Part shown: piece after piece, positions 1 to 8,399 of the stretch
Layout of the letters: every line of letters starts with the position of its first letter
Numbering within the stretch: position 1 is the stretch's first letter
Assembly: GCA_002869585.1 (NCBI GenBank)
Contig: PKUO01000003.1
Coordinates: forward strand, 62,001 to 126,000
Source of the DNA: Sedimenticola sp.
GTDB lineage: Bacteria > Pseudomonadota > Gammaproteobacteria > Chromatiales > Chromatiaceae
Direction: 5' to 3'
DNA length: 64,000 nt
Program-made: the position numbers and the translations under genes
The notes under the pieces: generated by a model
The model's database searches: none
Told to the model about the DNA's origin: nothing
The model's input: the letters and a program-made list of their open reading frames with translations, nothing else

Positions 1-77
1 GGCAACCCTACAGCCTACAAATAGTAAGTCCTGTTTTTTCTATAAAGGGCGTAATACCCGCTCATTCTTGATCAGTC

Positions 78-110
78 GATGTGCTAGTTAAACTTGTCGA
101 AAAGCACATC
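78..110. repeat. Inverted repeat upstream of the nir promoter
   Basis: GATGTGCT at 78-85 is repeated as AGCACATC at 103-110, a perfect 8-bp inverted repeat with a 17-bp spacer. It lies about 150 bp upstream of the expected nirB transcription start. It could be a second regulator site in the nir control region, but its spacing does not match the NtrC consensus. Its function is unknown. Confidence 0.4.
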
Positions 111-149
111 AACAATGTTGCTGGGCTGCCGCTTCGTATTGGTGCGATC

Positions 150-166
150 TGCACCCGCCTAGTGCA
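150..166 (+). promoter_or_regulatory. Putative NtrC binding site upstream of nirB
   Basis: The sequence TGCACCCGCCTAGTGCA has perfect TGCAC and GTGCA arms separated by 7 bp, the geometry of the classical NtrC enhancer (GCAC-N7-GTGC). It is centred about 100 bp upstream of the start predicted from the sigma-54 promoter at 230-245, a normal enhancer distance. That NtrC binds here is inferred from the match; it implies induction of nitrite reduction under nitrogen limitation. Confidence 0.7.
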
Positions 167-229
167 AATCAGATTCTCAATCTTGACCAGTCAATTCTAA
201 TTTATTGATAGATAACAATAATCTCAATA

Positions 230-245
230 TGGCACAAGCCTTGCA
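230..245 (+). promoter_or_regulatory. Sigma-54 (-24/-12) promoter of the nirBD locus
   Basis: TGGCACAAGCCTTGCA matches the RpoN consensus TGGCAC-N5-TTGCA, with the required GG and GC ten bases apart. Transcription should start near 257, giving a leader of about 86 nt before the nirB ATG at 343. With the NtrC-type site at 150-166 it marks the downstream genes as nitrogen-assimilation genes. I did not resolve a clear ANTAR or attenuator hairpin in the leader. Confidence 0.85.
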
Positions 246-342
246 GAATTCTCTGCAAATCAGATCAATGTTGCGGCAATAGGGCTCTTAGCGCCAGGCC
301 AGTTCAGCGGCAACACTCAGGGCTTATTGAGGTACTTCTCAA

Positions 343-2856
343 ATGCAGAAACAAAAACTAGTACTTATCGGCAATGGTATGGCCGGGGTGCGCACACTGG
401 AAGAGCTGCTCAAGCTCGAGCCAGAAAAATACGCTATCACCGTGTTCGGCGACTAACCGCACCCGAACTACAACCGCATCATGCTCTCGCCGGTCCTGGG
501 GGGTGAAAAGCAGTTCGACGACATTATTCTCAACACTCCAGAATGGTATACCGAGCATAATATTCTGCTGCACACAGGATCACCGGTAGTACGCATCGAC
601 CGTATCGCACGTAAGGTCCATGCCGCTGACGGCAGCGAGGCTGAGTACGATCGTCTGTTGCTGGCCACTGGCTCACTGCCGTTCATTCTGCCCGTACCAG
701 GCCATGATCTGGAGGGAGTAGTCGGTTTCCGTACCATAGCCGACGTCGAAACCATGCTCACCGCAGCCAAATCCTATAAGAATGCGGTAGTCATCGGAGG
801 AGGTCTGCTTGGTCTTGAAGCGGCCAATGGCCTGCTGAATCACGGTATGAATGTCACCGTACTCCACCTGCCAGATGTATTGATGGAGCGCCAACTCGAC
901 GAGGAGGCAGCGAAGATACTGCAGAGCGAGCTAGAGGATCGCGGGCTCAATATCCTAACCGGTGCCAATACCGAGAGACTGCTCGGTGAAGGACGCGTGC
1001 AAGCCCTACGCCTGAACGACGGACTCGAGATCCCCGCCGACCTGGTAGTGATGGCCGTGGGCATCCGCCCCAATATCCAGTTGGCAAAGGAAGCCGGCCT
1101 GCATTGCGAACGTGGCGTTGTAGTGAACGATACCATGCAAACCTTCGACCCTGCGATCTACGCTGTGGGCGAGTGTGTTCAGCATCGCGGCACCACTTAT
1201 GGGCTGGTCGCACCGCTGTTCGAACAAGGCAAGGTGTGCGCCAATCACCTCGCTCACCTTGGCTATGGCCGCTACGAAGGCACAACTCTGGCCACCCGGC
1301 TGAAGATTACCGGTATCGAACTCTTCTCTGCCGGTAATTTCATAGGCGGCGAGGATACCGAATCGATTGTACTCAAGGATGCCGCCCGCGGTGTCTACAA
1401 GAAACTGGTCATTCGCGACGAACGCATCGAAGGAGCCTTGCTATACGGTGATACCGTTGACGGCTCCTGGTACTACGAACTGATGCGCGAGGGTTCCGAT
1501 ATCAGCGCCCATCGCGACCAGTTGATGTTTGGCCGTTCTCATCTGGCAGATTCCGGGCATGGCGGTGAAAACAGCGCGGACCACATGGCCGATAGCGCCC
1601 AGGTCTGTGACTGTAACGGCGTATGTAAGGGCGACATCATCAATGCGATTCGCGAGAAGGGACTGTTCACCCTTGATGAGGTGAAGAAACACACCAAGGC
1701 AGCCGCATCCTGTGGCGGCTGTACCGGCCTGGTCGAACAGATCCTTGCCGTCACTGTCGGTGGCGAGTACACATCACCGGACAAGAAACCGCTGTGCGGC
1801 TGTACAGACATGACCCACGACGGCGTGCGCGAGGCTGTCAGAACCCAGCATCTGATAGATCGAGAGATGGCAATGTCGGCGCTTAAGTGGCGCACGCCCG
1901 ATGGCTGTCCCACCTGCCGCCCGGCGCTCAACTACTACATGCTGTCAACCTGGCACAACGAAGCTATTGATGATCCGCATTCGCGTTTCATCAACGAGCG
2001 CAGTCACGCCAACATCCAGAAGGACCGCAGCTACACAGTGGTACCGCGTATCTGGGGTGGCGTCACTACCCCAGCCGAATTGCATGCCATCGCCAACGCG
2101 GCCGAGAAGTACGCCGTGCCCATGGTAAAGATCACCGGTGGCCAGCGCATCGACCTGGTCGGGGTTAAGAAGGAACAACTGCCCGATATCTGGGCCGATC
2201 TTAACAATGCCGGCATGGTTTCCGGTCACGCCTATGGCAAGGCCCTGCGCACAGTCAAGACCTGCATCGGTTCGCAGTTCTGCCGCTTTGGCACCCAGGA
2301 CTCGATTCAGATGGGAATAGATCTGGAGAAGATGACCTGGGGCTCTTGGACTCCCCATAAATACAAGATGGCGGTCTCTGCCTGCCCACGTAACTGTGCT
2401 GAAGCGACGATCAAGGATTTCGGCGTGGTAGGCATTGATGGTGCCTGGGAACTGCATATCGGAGGTAACGGCGGTCTGAAAGTGCGCGTCACTGATCTGC
2501 TTGCCCGCGTCACCACCGATGCCGAGGTGCTCGAGTATGCCGGTGCTTTCATGCAGCTCTACCGGGAGAATGCCCGCTACCTCGAACGCACCGCACCCTG
2601 GATCGAACGTGTCGGCCTGCCGTATGTAAAGAAACACATTGTAGAAGATGCTGCCGGGCGAAGGGCGCTCTATGAACGCTTCATCGATTCACAGCGTATT
2701 TCGCAAAACGATCCCTGGGCTGAACACAGCAAACCCGAACACCGCCTGGAGTTCGTCGCCATGGATGGCAGTACAAGTTTGCCACTGGTGGCTCAACAAA
2801 AGCTAAACATCACTACCCAATCCACGCAGCTGACGAATAGTCATAACCCGGAGTAA
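343..2856 (+). pseudogene. nirB: Assimilatory nitrite reductase large subunit NirB, interrupted by in-frame TAA at codon 38
   Basis: This is the siroheme/FAD subunit of NADH-dependent nitrite reductase, which reduces nitrite to ammonium in the cytoplasm. Reading from the ATG at 343 gives an N-terminus with the Rossmann motif GNGMAG, then a TAA at 454-456 in the middle of the family motif (D-stop-PHPNYNRIM, where homologues usually have Glu), then 799 intact codons. Downstream there are a pyridine nucleotide-disulfide oxidoreductase fold, a BFD-like [2Fe-2S] region with CDCNGVC, and the siroheme/[4Fe-4S] ligands Cys641, Cys647, Cys681 and Cys685. Full length would be 837 residues, normal for NirB. 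The next ATG (481) would give a product lacking the first FAD-binding loop, so a restart product is unlikely to work. A GAA-to-TAA change, real or a consensus error, is the simplest explanation. nirD follows after 5 nt. Confidence 0.9.
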
Positions 2857-2861
2857 AAACC

Positions 2862-3170
2862 ATGTCCGACTGGATCACTGTAGGCAACATTGCTGATATC
2901 CCTCGCCTCGGCACGCGCGTGGTCAATACCGACTCGGGTGAGGTAGCTGTCTTTCGCACCTCCGACGACAAAATTTTTGCTCTGCGCGACCACTGTCCGC
3001 ACAAAGGCGGACCGCTTTCCCAGGGCATCATCTACGGCAACACCGTGGCCTGCCCGCTGCACAACTGGAGCATTAATCTCGAGACTGGAGAGGCGCTTGC
3101 CCCCGACGAAGGGTGCAGCCATAGCTATCCGGTCAAGGTTGAGAACGGTGTGATCCTGCTGGGTGTTTGA
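2862..3170 (+). CDS. nirD: Nitrite reductase small subunit NirD (Rieske-type)
   Basis: A 102-residue protein with the two Rieske motifs CPHKGG and CPLHNW, which place a Cys-X-His plus Cys-X2-His [2Fe-2S] site between residues of about 46 and 68. NirD is the small partner of NirB in the cytoplasmic NADH-nitrite reductase. Its length is typical. The ATG lies 5 nt after the nirB stop, so the two are co-transcribed and probably coupled. It is intact, although nirB upstream carries a premature stop; polarity from that stop could lower nirD expression. Confidence 0.93.
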   Translation: MSDWITVGNIADIPRLGTRVVNTDSGEVAVFRTSDDKIFALRDHCPHKGGPLSQGIIYGNTVACPLHNWSINLETGEALAPDEGCSHSYPVKVENGVILLGV

Positions 3171-3288
3171 AGTACGGGCACACAAGCGGAATAGATCAAT
3201 TCGCACAGCATCAATGAACATCTGTTTTGCGGCATCAGAGCAGCGCTGAAATTTGTAACCATTTTTTATTACACAAGAGGAACTAACC

Positions 3289-4110
3289 ATGTCGTATCTA
3301 GAGCCCAGTGAGTTTGTATCGAAGATGGTCGATCAGGGGGAATCGAAAGTTTACATGTCCACCAAGGACACCCTGATTCGCGCTTTTATGGCAGGTGCGA
3401 TTTTGGGACTTGCCGCCGTGTTCGCCATCACCGTTGCCACAAAGACCGGATCACCCCTGGTCGGCGCATTACTCTTCCCGGTCGGTTTCATCATGCTCTA
3501 TCTGATGAAGTTCGACCTTCTGACCGGTGTCTTCACCCTCGTACCCTTGGCACTTATCGACAAGCGACCCGGTGTGACTTTAGGTCAGGTCATGCGTAAC
3601 TGGGGGCTCGTCTTTATTGGTAACTTTGCTGGCGCACTTACTGTTGCCTTCATGATGTCGTTCATTTTGACCTATGGCTACAGCACGGATGGTGGTGCGC
3701 TTGCAGAGAAAGTCAGCACAATCGGCGAATCGCGTACCCTGGGTTATATGGCGCACGGTGTGGACGGCTGGTTGACCATCTTCATCCGCGGCATGCTGTG
3801 CAACTGGATGGTCTCCATGGGTGTTGTCGGGGCCATGATCTCCACCTCTGCAAGCGGCAAGATGATGGCGATGTGGATGCCGGTCATGCTGTTCTTCTTC
3901 ATGGGTTTCGAACACTCCATCGTTAACATGTTCCTGTTCCCGTTCTCCATGATCATGGGTGGCAACTTCACCTTCATGGAATACATTGTCTGGAATGAAC
4001 TACCCACGGCCCTGGGCAACCTGGTCGGAGGCTTCGTACTGGTTGGTCTGCCACTCTACTACACGCATGTGAGAACCAGTCCTGAACGCATCCTGAAGAA
4101 CAAGGCCTAA
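3289..4110 (+). CDS. Formate/nitrite transporter family channel
   Basis: A 273-residue inner-membrane protein of the FocA/NirC family with about six hydrophobic segments. The conserved family features are visible: the re-entrant segment around LMKFDLLTG, and GFEHSIVNMF carrying the central histidine of the pore. Placed 118 nt after nirD and before a terminator, it most likely imports nitrite for NirBD, so a NirC role is inferred rather than formate transport. The start at 3289 is preceded by an AGAGGA ribosome site. A rho-independent terminator follows at 4129-4158. Confidence 0.9.
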   Translation: MSYLEPSEFVSKMVDQGESKVYMSTKDTLIRAFMAGAILGLAAVFAITVATKTGSPLVGALLFPVGFIMLYLMKFDLLTGVFTLVPLALIDKRPGVTLGQVMRNWGLVFIGNFAGALTVAFMMSFILTYGYSTDGGALAEKVSTIGESRTLGYMAHGVDGWLTIFIRGMLCNWMVSMGVVGAMISTSASGKMMAMWMPVMLFFFMGFEHSIVNMFLFPFSMIMGGNFTFMEYIVWNELPTALGNLVGGFVLVGLPLYYTHVRTSPERILKNKA

Positions 4111-4128
4111 TTTAGTGAGGAATGGAGA

Positions 4129-4158
4129 GTCTCGGCCCCAAGGGGCTGGGACTTTTTT
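4129..4158 (+). terminator. Rho-independent terminator after the nitrite channel gene
   Basis: An 11-bp GC-rich stem with two G-U pairs (arms 4129-4139 and 4142-4152) is followed directly by six T residues at 4153-4158. It ends 6 nt before the ATG of the phosphatase-kinase gene, so that gene is either expressed at low level by readthrough or has its own promoter. It sets different expression levels within the nir locus. Confidence 0.75.
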
Positions 4159-4164
4159 ATATTC

Positions 4165-5901
4165 ATGACGACACAGTTACATATTGCCGTCGGTCAACAT
4201 TCCGACAAAGGTCGCAAACCACTCAACCAGGATTTTCATGCGGTGATGATTCCGCAAGAACCAATGTTGAGCGCGAAGGGTATCGCGGTGGCCCTTGCCG
4301 ATGGAATCAGCAGTAGTTCGGTCAGCCAGATCGCCAGCGAAACCTCGGTCAAGGGCTTTCTGGATGATTACTACTCCACCTCGGAATCCTGGTCGGTAAA
4401 GACCTCGGTACAGCGCGTATTGCATGCCACCAACTCGTGGCTCTATGCACAGACCCGTAGTAGCCCCTACCGCTATGACATTGACCGTGGGTATGTCTGC
4501 ACCTTAAGCGCATTGGTGATCAAATCCACCACCGCGCACATCTTTCATGCTGGCGACTCGCGGGTCTATCGTCTCATTGACAATCATCTGGAACAGTTGA
4601 CTGCTGACCATCGTCTGTGGGTGTCACGCGACAAGAGCTATCTCAGTCGCGCTATGGGCATGCGCGATCGATTGGAGATTGATTACCAGGCACATGTCAT
4701 AGAGGTTGGCGACATCTTTGTTCTGGCAACAGATGGCGTCTATGAATTTATCGAGGACTCCTTCGCTGTTGCCATGATCAGGAAACACCATGACGATCTC
4801 GACCTGGCAGCCAGATTGATTGTGGATAAAGCCCTGGAGAGAGGAAGCACGGACAACCTGACAATCCAGATTGTACGCATCGATCAATTGCCGCATCGCG
4901 ATATCGACGAACTGTATCAGCAGGTATCAGCCCTGCCTTTTCCACCGGAACTCCAGCCGCGGATGGAGTTCGATGGCTACCAGATCATACGCGCCATTCA
5001 TAACAGCAGCCGAAGCCATGTCTATCTGGCAGTTGATATGGAATCAAAGCAAAAGGTCATACTCAAAGTTCCATCTGTCGATCTGCGCGATGACTCCGCT
5101 TATCTGGAGCGTTTTTTAATGGAGGAATGGGTGGCGCGGCGCATTGACAATGTCCATGTGTTGAAACCCTGCAAACAGACACGCAAACGCAACTACCTCT
5201 ACATCGTCACCGAGTATATAGAAGGTCAGACCTTAACCCAGTGGATGACCGACAATCCAAATCCTGATCTGGAAACGGTGCGCAACATCGTCGAGCAGAT
5301 CGCCAAGGGATTGTACGCGCTGCACCACCAGGAGATGCTGCACCAGGATTTAAGACCCAACAACATCATGATCGACACAACGGGTACAGTGAAACTCATC
5401 GACTTTGGTTCTGTGAAGGTTTCCGGCATAGCCGAGATTGGTAACTCCGGGCAGCAACACATTCTAGGAACGGCGCAGTACACCGCGCCTGAATATTTTC
5501 TGGGTGAAGCAGGAACGGTCCGCGCGGATCTGTTCTCGCTCGGCGTGATCGCTTATCAAATGTTATCGGGGCGTCTGCCCTATGGAACACAGGTTGCCAA
5601 GGCCACCAGCAGAGCAGCACAACGCAGGTTGCTTTATCAATCGGCGCTTGATGATGAACGCACCATTCCTGCATGGATCGATGAAACGATACGCAAGGCC
5701 GTCCACCCCGACCCTTACAAACGCTACGACGAGATATCGGAATTTGTACATGACCTGCGCCAGCCCAACCGCAGATTTGTCTATAAGAACCGTCTACCAT
5801 TGCTTGAGCGTAACCCAATCATGTTTTGGAAAGGGCTGTCGTCAATCCTATTTTTCCTGATTGTAATTTTGCTGAGTACTCATCCCGTGTTTACTCAATA
5901 G
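4165..5901 (+). CDS. Fused PP2C-type phosphatase and Ser/Thr protein kinase with C-terminal membrane anchor
   Basis: A 578-residue bifunctional signalling protein. Residues of about 5-240 form a PP2C domain with metal-binding motifs NQD (21-23), ADG (D46), GDSR (D131), ATDG (D190) and DN (230-231). Residues of about 270-535 form a eukaryotic-type kinase with Lys301 in VILKVP, HQD at 393-395 in the catalytic loop, Asn400, DFG at 413-415 and an APE motif at 441-443. The catalytic loop reads HQD instead of HRD. A hydrophobic segment at about 557-572 anchors the C-terminus in the membrane. Similar fusions lie beside nirBD and nitrite/nitrate transport genes in pseudomonads, so a role in nitrite/nitrate assimilation is inferred; its substrate is unknown. 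It starts 6 nt after a terminator. Confidence 0.9.
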   Translation: MTTQLHIAVGQHSDKGRKPLNQDFHAVMIPQEPMLSAKGIAVALADGISSSSVSQIASETSVKGFLDDYYSTSESWSVKTSVQRVLHATNSWLYAQTRSSPYRYDIDRGYVCTLSALVIKSTTAHIFHAGDSRVYRLIDNHLEQLTADHRLWVSRDKSYLSRAMGMRDRLEIDYQAHVIEVGDIFVLATDGVYEFIEDSFAVAMIRKHHDDLDLAARLIVDKALERGSTDNLTIQIVRIDQLPHRDIDELYQQVSALPFPPELQPRMEFDGYQIIRAIHNSSRSHVYLAVDMESKQKVILKVPSVDLRDDSAYLERFLMEEWVARRIDNVHVLKPCKQTRKRNYLYIVTEYIEGQTLTQWMTDNPNPDLETVRNIVEQIAKGLYALHHQEMLHQDLRPNNIMIDTTGTVKLIDFGSVKVSGIAEIGNSGQQHILGTAQYTAPEYFLGEAGTVRADLFSLGVIAYQMLSGRLPYGTQVAKATSRAAQRRLLYQSALDDERTIPAWIDETIRKAVHPDPYKRYDEISEFVHDLRQPNRRFVYKNRLPLLERNPIMFWKGLSSILFFLIVILLSTHPVFTQ

Positions 5902-5942
5902 CACGAGTTTTATTATTAAATGAACCAATAGGGAGTTTCAAA

Positions 5943-6383
5943 ATGCAAAAGATAGAGATGACTGAAACCATTGTTACCGCGAAGACCAAGTCCGGGCTCG
6001 GCTGGGAAGATATTGCAGCCAAGGTCGGACTGGCCCCGGTATTTCTTACCTCCGCCTGCCTCGGCATGAACAGTCTCAAAGCGGAATACGCCAACAAGCT
6101 GTGTGAAGTACTTGGGCTGCTACCTGAGGTTGGCGAAGCACTTCAACAGTTTCCCCACAAACACTGGGACAAGGCTGTGCCCACTGACCCGGTTATTTAC
6201 CGCTGGTATGAAATTGTCGGGGTTTATGGTGACACCATCAAAGAACTGATTCATGAAAAATTCGGTGATGGAATCATGAGCGCCATCGATTTCTCCATGC
6301 ATATAGACAAGGAAGAAAACCCGGCTGGTGATCGTGTTCTGGTTACAATGAGTGGAAAGTTTCTTCCGTATAAAAGCTGGTAA
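5943..6383 (+). CDS. cynS: Cyanase (cyanate hydratase)
   Basis: A 146-residue protein that converts cyanate and bicarbonate to ammonia and CO2 in the cytoplasm. The catalytic region is clear: Arg and Glu in YRWYEIVGVYG and Ser in GIMSAIDF, with the family C-terminus GKFLPYK. The length is slightly under the usual 150-160. The ATG at 5943 has an AGGGAG ribosome site 9 nt upstream; longer in-frame starts upstream lie within the kinase gene and are rejected. It lies 41 nt after the phosphatase-kinase and closes a nitrogen-acquisition cluster, supplying ammonium from a second source. Confidence 0.93.
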   Translation: MQKIEMTETIVTAKTKSGLGWEDIAAKVGLAPVFLTSACLGMNSLKAEYANKLCEVLGLLPEVGEALQQFPHKHWDKAVPTDPVIYRWYEIVGVYGDTIKELIHEKFGDGIMSAIDFSMHIDKEENPAGDRVLVTMSGKFLPYKSW

Positions 6384-6396
6384 AACTCTTTTACAG

Positions 6397-6452
6397 CCTG
6401 CCGGGCCGCAATCACAAACCCATAGGGATTTGAATCAATATGGCCCGGCAGG
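6397..6452. repeat. Long inverted repeat between convergent cynS and fccB
   Basis: CCTGCCGGGCC at 6397-6407 is repeated in reverse complement at 6442-6452, with a smaller AAACCC/GGG(A)TTT stem inside the loop. It occupies most of the 87-bp gap between two convergent genes. No long T-run follows on either strand, so it is at best a weak bidirectional terminator or an mRNA-end stabiliser. Confidence 0.55.
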
Positions 6453-6470
6453 TCAGGTTCGTATGGGTGC

Positions 6471-7766
6471 TTACTCCAGCATGTCGTTAATGACGTTTTT
6501 GAACCAACTGTGGGCGTAACTCACTTCACGCTTGCGTATTTCGGGGCTGGCATTGGCCGGCGACACGCCACCGGAGTTCGGTACGGGTTCAATGGTGTTG
6601 GTACCGGCATCGAGACCATAGACCGCAGCCACCGAGATGCCAAACTCTTCACCCACCACGCTGTAGCAGGTATTGACGAAGGTAGGATCGCCCGGCTCCA
6701 AGCCATGAAAACGACTCACTATCGCCGCCGCAGCCACTTTTGCCTGGGAATTGGCGGCATAGGCCGATTTAGGCATCTTGGCGGCGCTGGAGGCGTCACC
6801 AAGCACATAGATATCCTTATGCCGTAGAGACTCGAAGGTGCGTTTGTCCACCGGACACCAGTCGCCGTCAACCAGATCAGCAGCAAAGGCGATGGCGCCT
6901 GCCTTTTGTGGCGGAATGATATTCACCACATCACCCTGAAACTCCTCGATCTCTGCCTGAATGGTGAGCGTTGACGGGTCAAGTGATTCGACCTTGCCAC
7001 CGCCGGCGGCCCCCACCCATTCAATCATGCTGTTGTCGGTGCCGTAGCCGTAGAGTTTGGTCCAGCCCTCGACATAGAGGCCCTGCTTGGAGAAGGCATC
7101 CTTGGGATCGAGGATGATGATCTTGGCGCCTGGCTTGTGATGCTTGCAGTACATGGCGATCTGCGAGGCGCGCTCATAAGGACCAGGCGGGCATTTGAAT
7201 GGATTGGGCGGTGCGACAATGATCACTCGACCGCCTTCGGGCATAGCCTCGATCTGGCTACGCAGCATCTGGGTTTGAGGACCGGCATTCCAGGCATGAG
7301 GGACAGTCTCCGCGACCTCCTCGTCATACCCCTCGATTGCCCCCCACTTGAAACCTATGCCGGGGGAAACCACGCAGGCGTCATAATCGAAACCCTTGCC
7401 GCCAGCCGTTTGAACCGTCTTTTTCACCGGATCGATACCGACTGCAGTATCTCTGACCACCTCCACGCCATAACGGCGCAGACCATCGTAGCCAAAGGTG
7501 AGTGACTCAAGTGTGCGCTCGCCACTCAGCACCTCGTTGCTCATTAAGCAGGCGGTGTAGCTAGGCTTGGTTTCGATCAGGGTCACGGCGACGGTCGGGT
7601 CCAGTTTGCGCAGGTACTTGGCAATGGTGCTGCCGCCGACGCCGCCACCGACCACGACGACGCGTCGCGCCGCCCCCAGGGCCAGAGAGGGAAAGCCAAT
7701 GGTTGCACCGAGTGCGGCTACGCCACCGGCTGCACGGATAAATGCTCTGCGATGAATATTAGTCAT
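6471..7766 (-). CDS. fccB: Flavocytochrome c sulfide dehydrogenase, flavoprotein subunit FccB
   Basis: A 431-residue periplasmic flavoprotein that oxidises sulfide and passes electrons to the FccA cytochrome. The N-terminus has a twin-arginine signal (HRRAFIRAAGG). A GxGxxG FAD loop follows (VVVVGGGVGGS). All three key cysteines are present: Cys73 in TACLMSNEV (expected covalent FAD site), and the redox pair Cys192 (FKCPPGPYERAS) and Cys367 (VNTCYSVV). The ATG at 7766 is chosen over an upstream TTG because it has a GAGG ribosome site and a compact Tat signal. It starts 23 nt after fccA, the cytochrome partner, in a three-gene operon. Confidence 0.95.
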   Translation of the reverse strand: MTNIHRRAFIRAAGGVAALGATIGFPSLALGAARRVVVVGGGVGGSTIAKYLRKLDPTVAVTLIETKPSYTACLMSNEVLSGERTLESLTFGYDGLRRYGVEVVRDTAVGIDPVKKTVQTAGGKGFDYDACVVSPGIGFKWGAIEGYDEEVAETVPHAWNAGPQTQMLRSQIEAMPEGGRVIIVAPPNPFKCPPGPYERASQIAMYCKHHKPGAKIIILDPKDAFSKQGLYVEGWTKLYGYGTDNSMIEWVGAAGGGKVESLDPSTLTIQAEIEEFQGDVVNIIPPQKAGAIAFAADLVDGDWCPVDKRTFESLRHKDIYVLGDASSAAKMPKSAYAANSQAKVAAAAIVSRFHGLEPGDPTFVNTCYSVVGEEFGISVAAVYGLDAGTNTIEPVPNSGGVSPANASPEIRKREVSYAHSWFKNVINDMLE

Positions 7767-7789
7767 GGTTCTATTCCTCAACGCCGGTT

Positions 7790-8386
7790 TCAATGCTGGC
7801 TGCCGTAGTAATTGATGAGGGCGGGGATAGATTCCTGGCCCTCGTCTGCAATAGCCGCGTCGACCTTACGCTTCATTTTACGCGGCCACTCGCGCTTTCC
7901 ATTGAGGAAGTCATCCATAGTGTATTCCAGGTAGGGCATCCACTGGCCTGCCAGGGTACCGGCGTCACTGGCGCGGCCGCCGTTCTCATGGCACTTCTCG
8001 CAGTGTTTCTTGTGTAACTCCGCGCCCCGCGCAGCCAATGCCGCGTTGAAAACCTGAGGCTTCAGGTACAGTCGCTGGCTGGCGAAGAACCAGGCCATGT
8101 CCTTTATTTGTTCATCACTGTAGCCTTTGGCGATGCGGTTCATGATGGTGGCATTTCGCAGATCCATCTTGTAGTCCTGCATCGCGTCAATGAAGACCTC
8201 GGGGTCCATGCCGGCGATAGCGGGCATCGAAGGCCCCGCGCTGGAGCCGTCGGTGCCATGACAACCGGCACAAGTGAAGGAAAGCGCCTGTCCGGATGGT
8301 CCCGCCAAAACGGTCGCCGGAAGCAGCACCAGCATGGCCAGGAGTAGATAGCGAACGCTCTTGATCATAGTGTCGTCTCTCTGCAT
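7790..8386 (-). CDS. fccA: Flavocytochrome c sulfide dehydrogenase, diheme cytochrome subunit FccA
   Basis: A 198-residue exported diheme cytochrome c. A Sec signal peptide (hydrophobic LLLAMLVLLPATVLA, cut near residue 28) precedes two class I heme sites, CAGCH at 39-43 and CEKCH at 129-133. It carries electrons from FccB to the periplasmic cytochrome pool. A GGAGG ribosome site lies 7 nt before the ATG at 8386, which supports this start over the Met at residue 7. The gene sits between the multiheme-cytochrome b fusion upstream and fccB downstream. Confidence 0.93.
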   Translation of the reverse strand: MQRDDTMIKSVRYLLLAMLVLLPATVLAGPSGQALSFTCAGCHGTDGSSAGPSMPAIAGMDPEVFIDAMQDYKMDLRNATIMNRIAKGYSDEQIKDMAWFFASQRLYLKPQVFNAALAARGAELHKKHCEKCHENGGRASDAGTLAGQWMPYLEYTMDDFLNGKREWPRKMKRKVDAAIADEGQESIPALINYYGSQH

Positions 8387-8399
8387 GTTCTGTCCTCCA

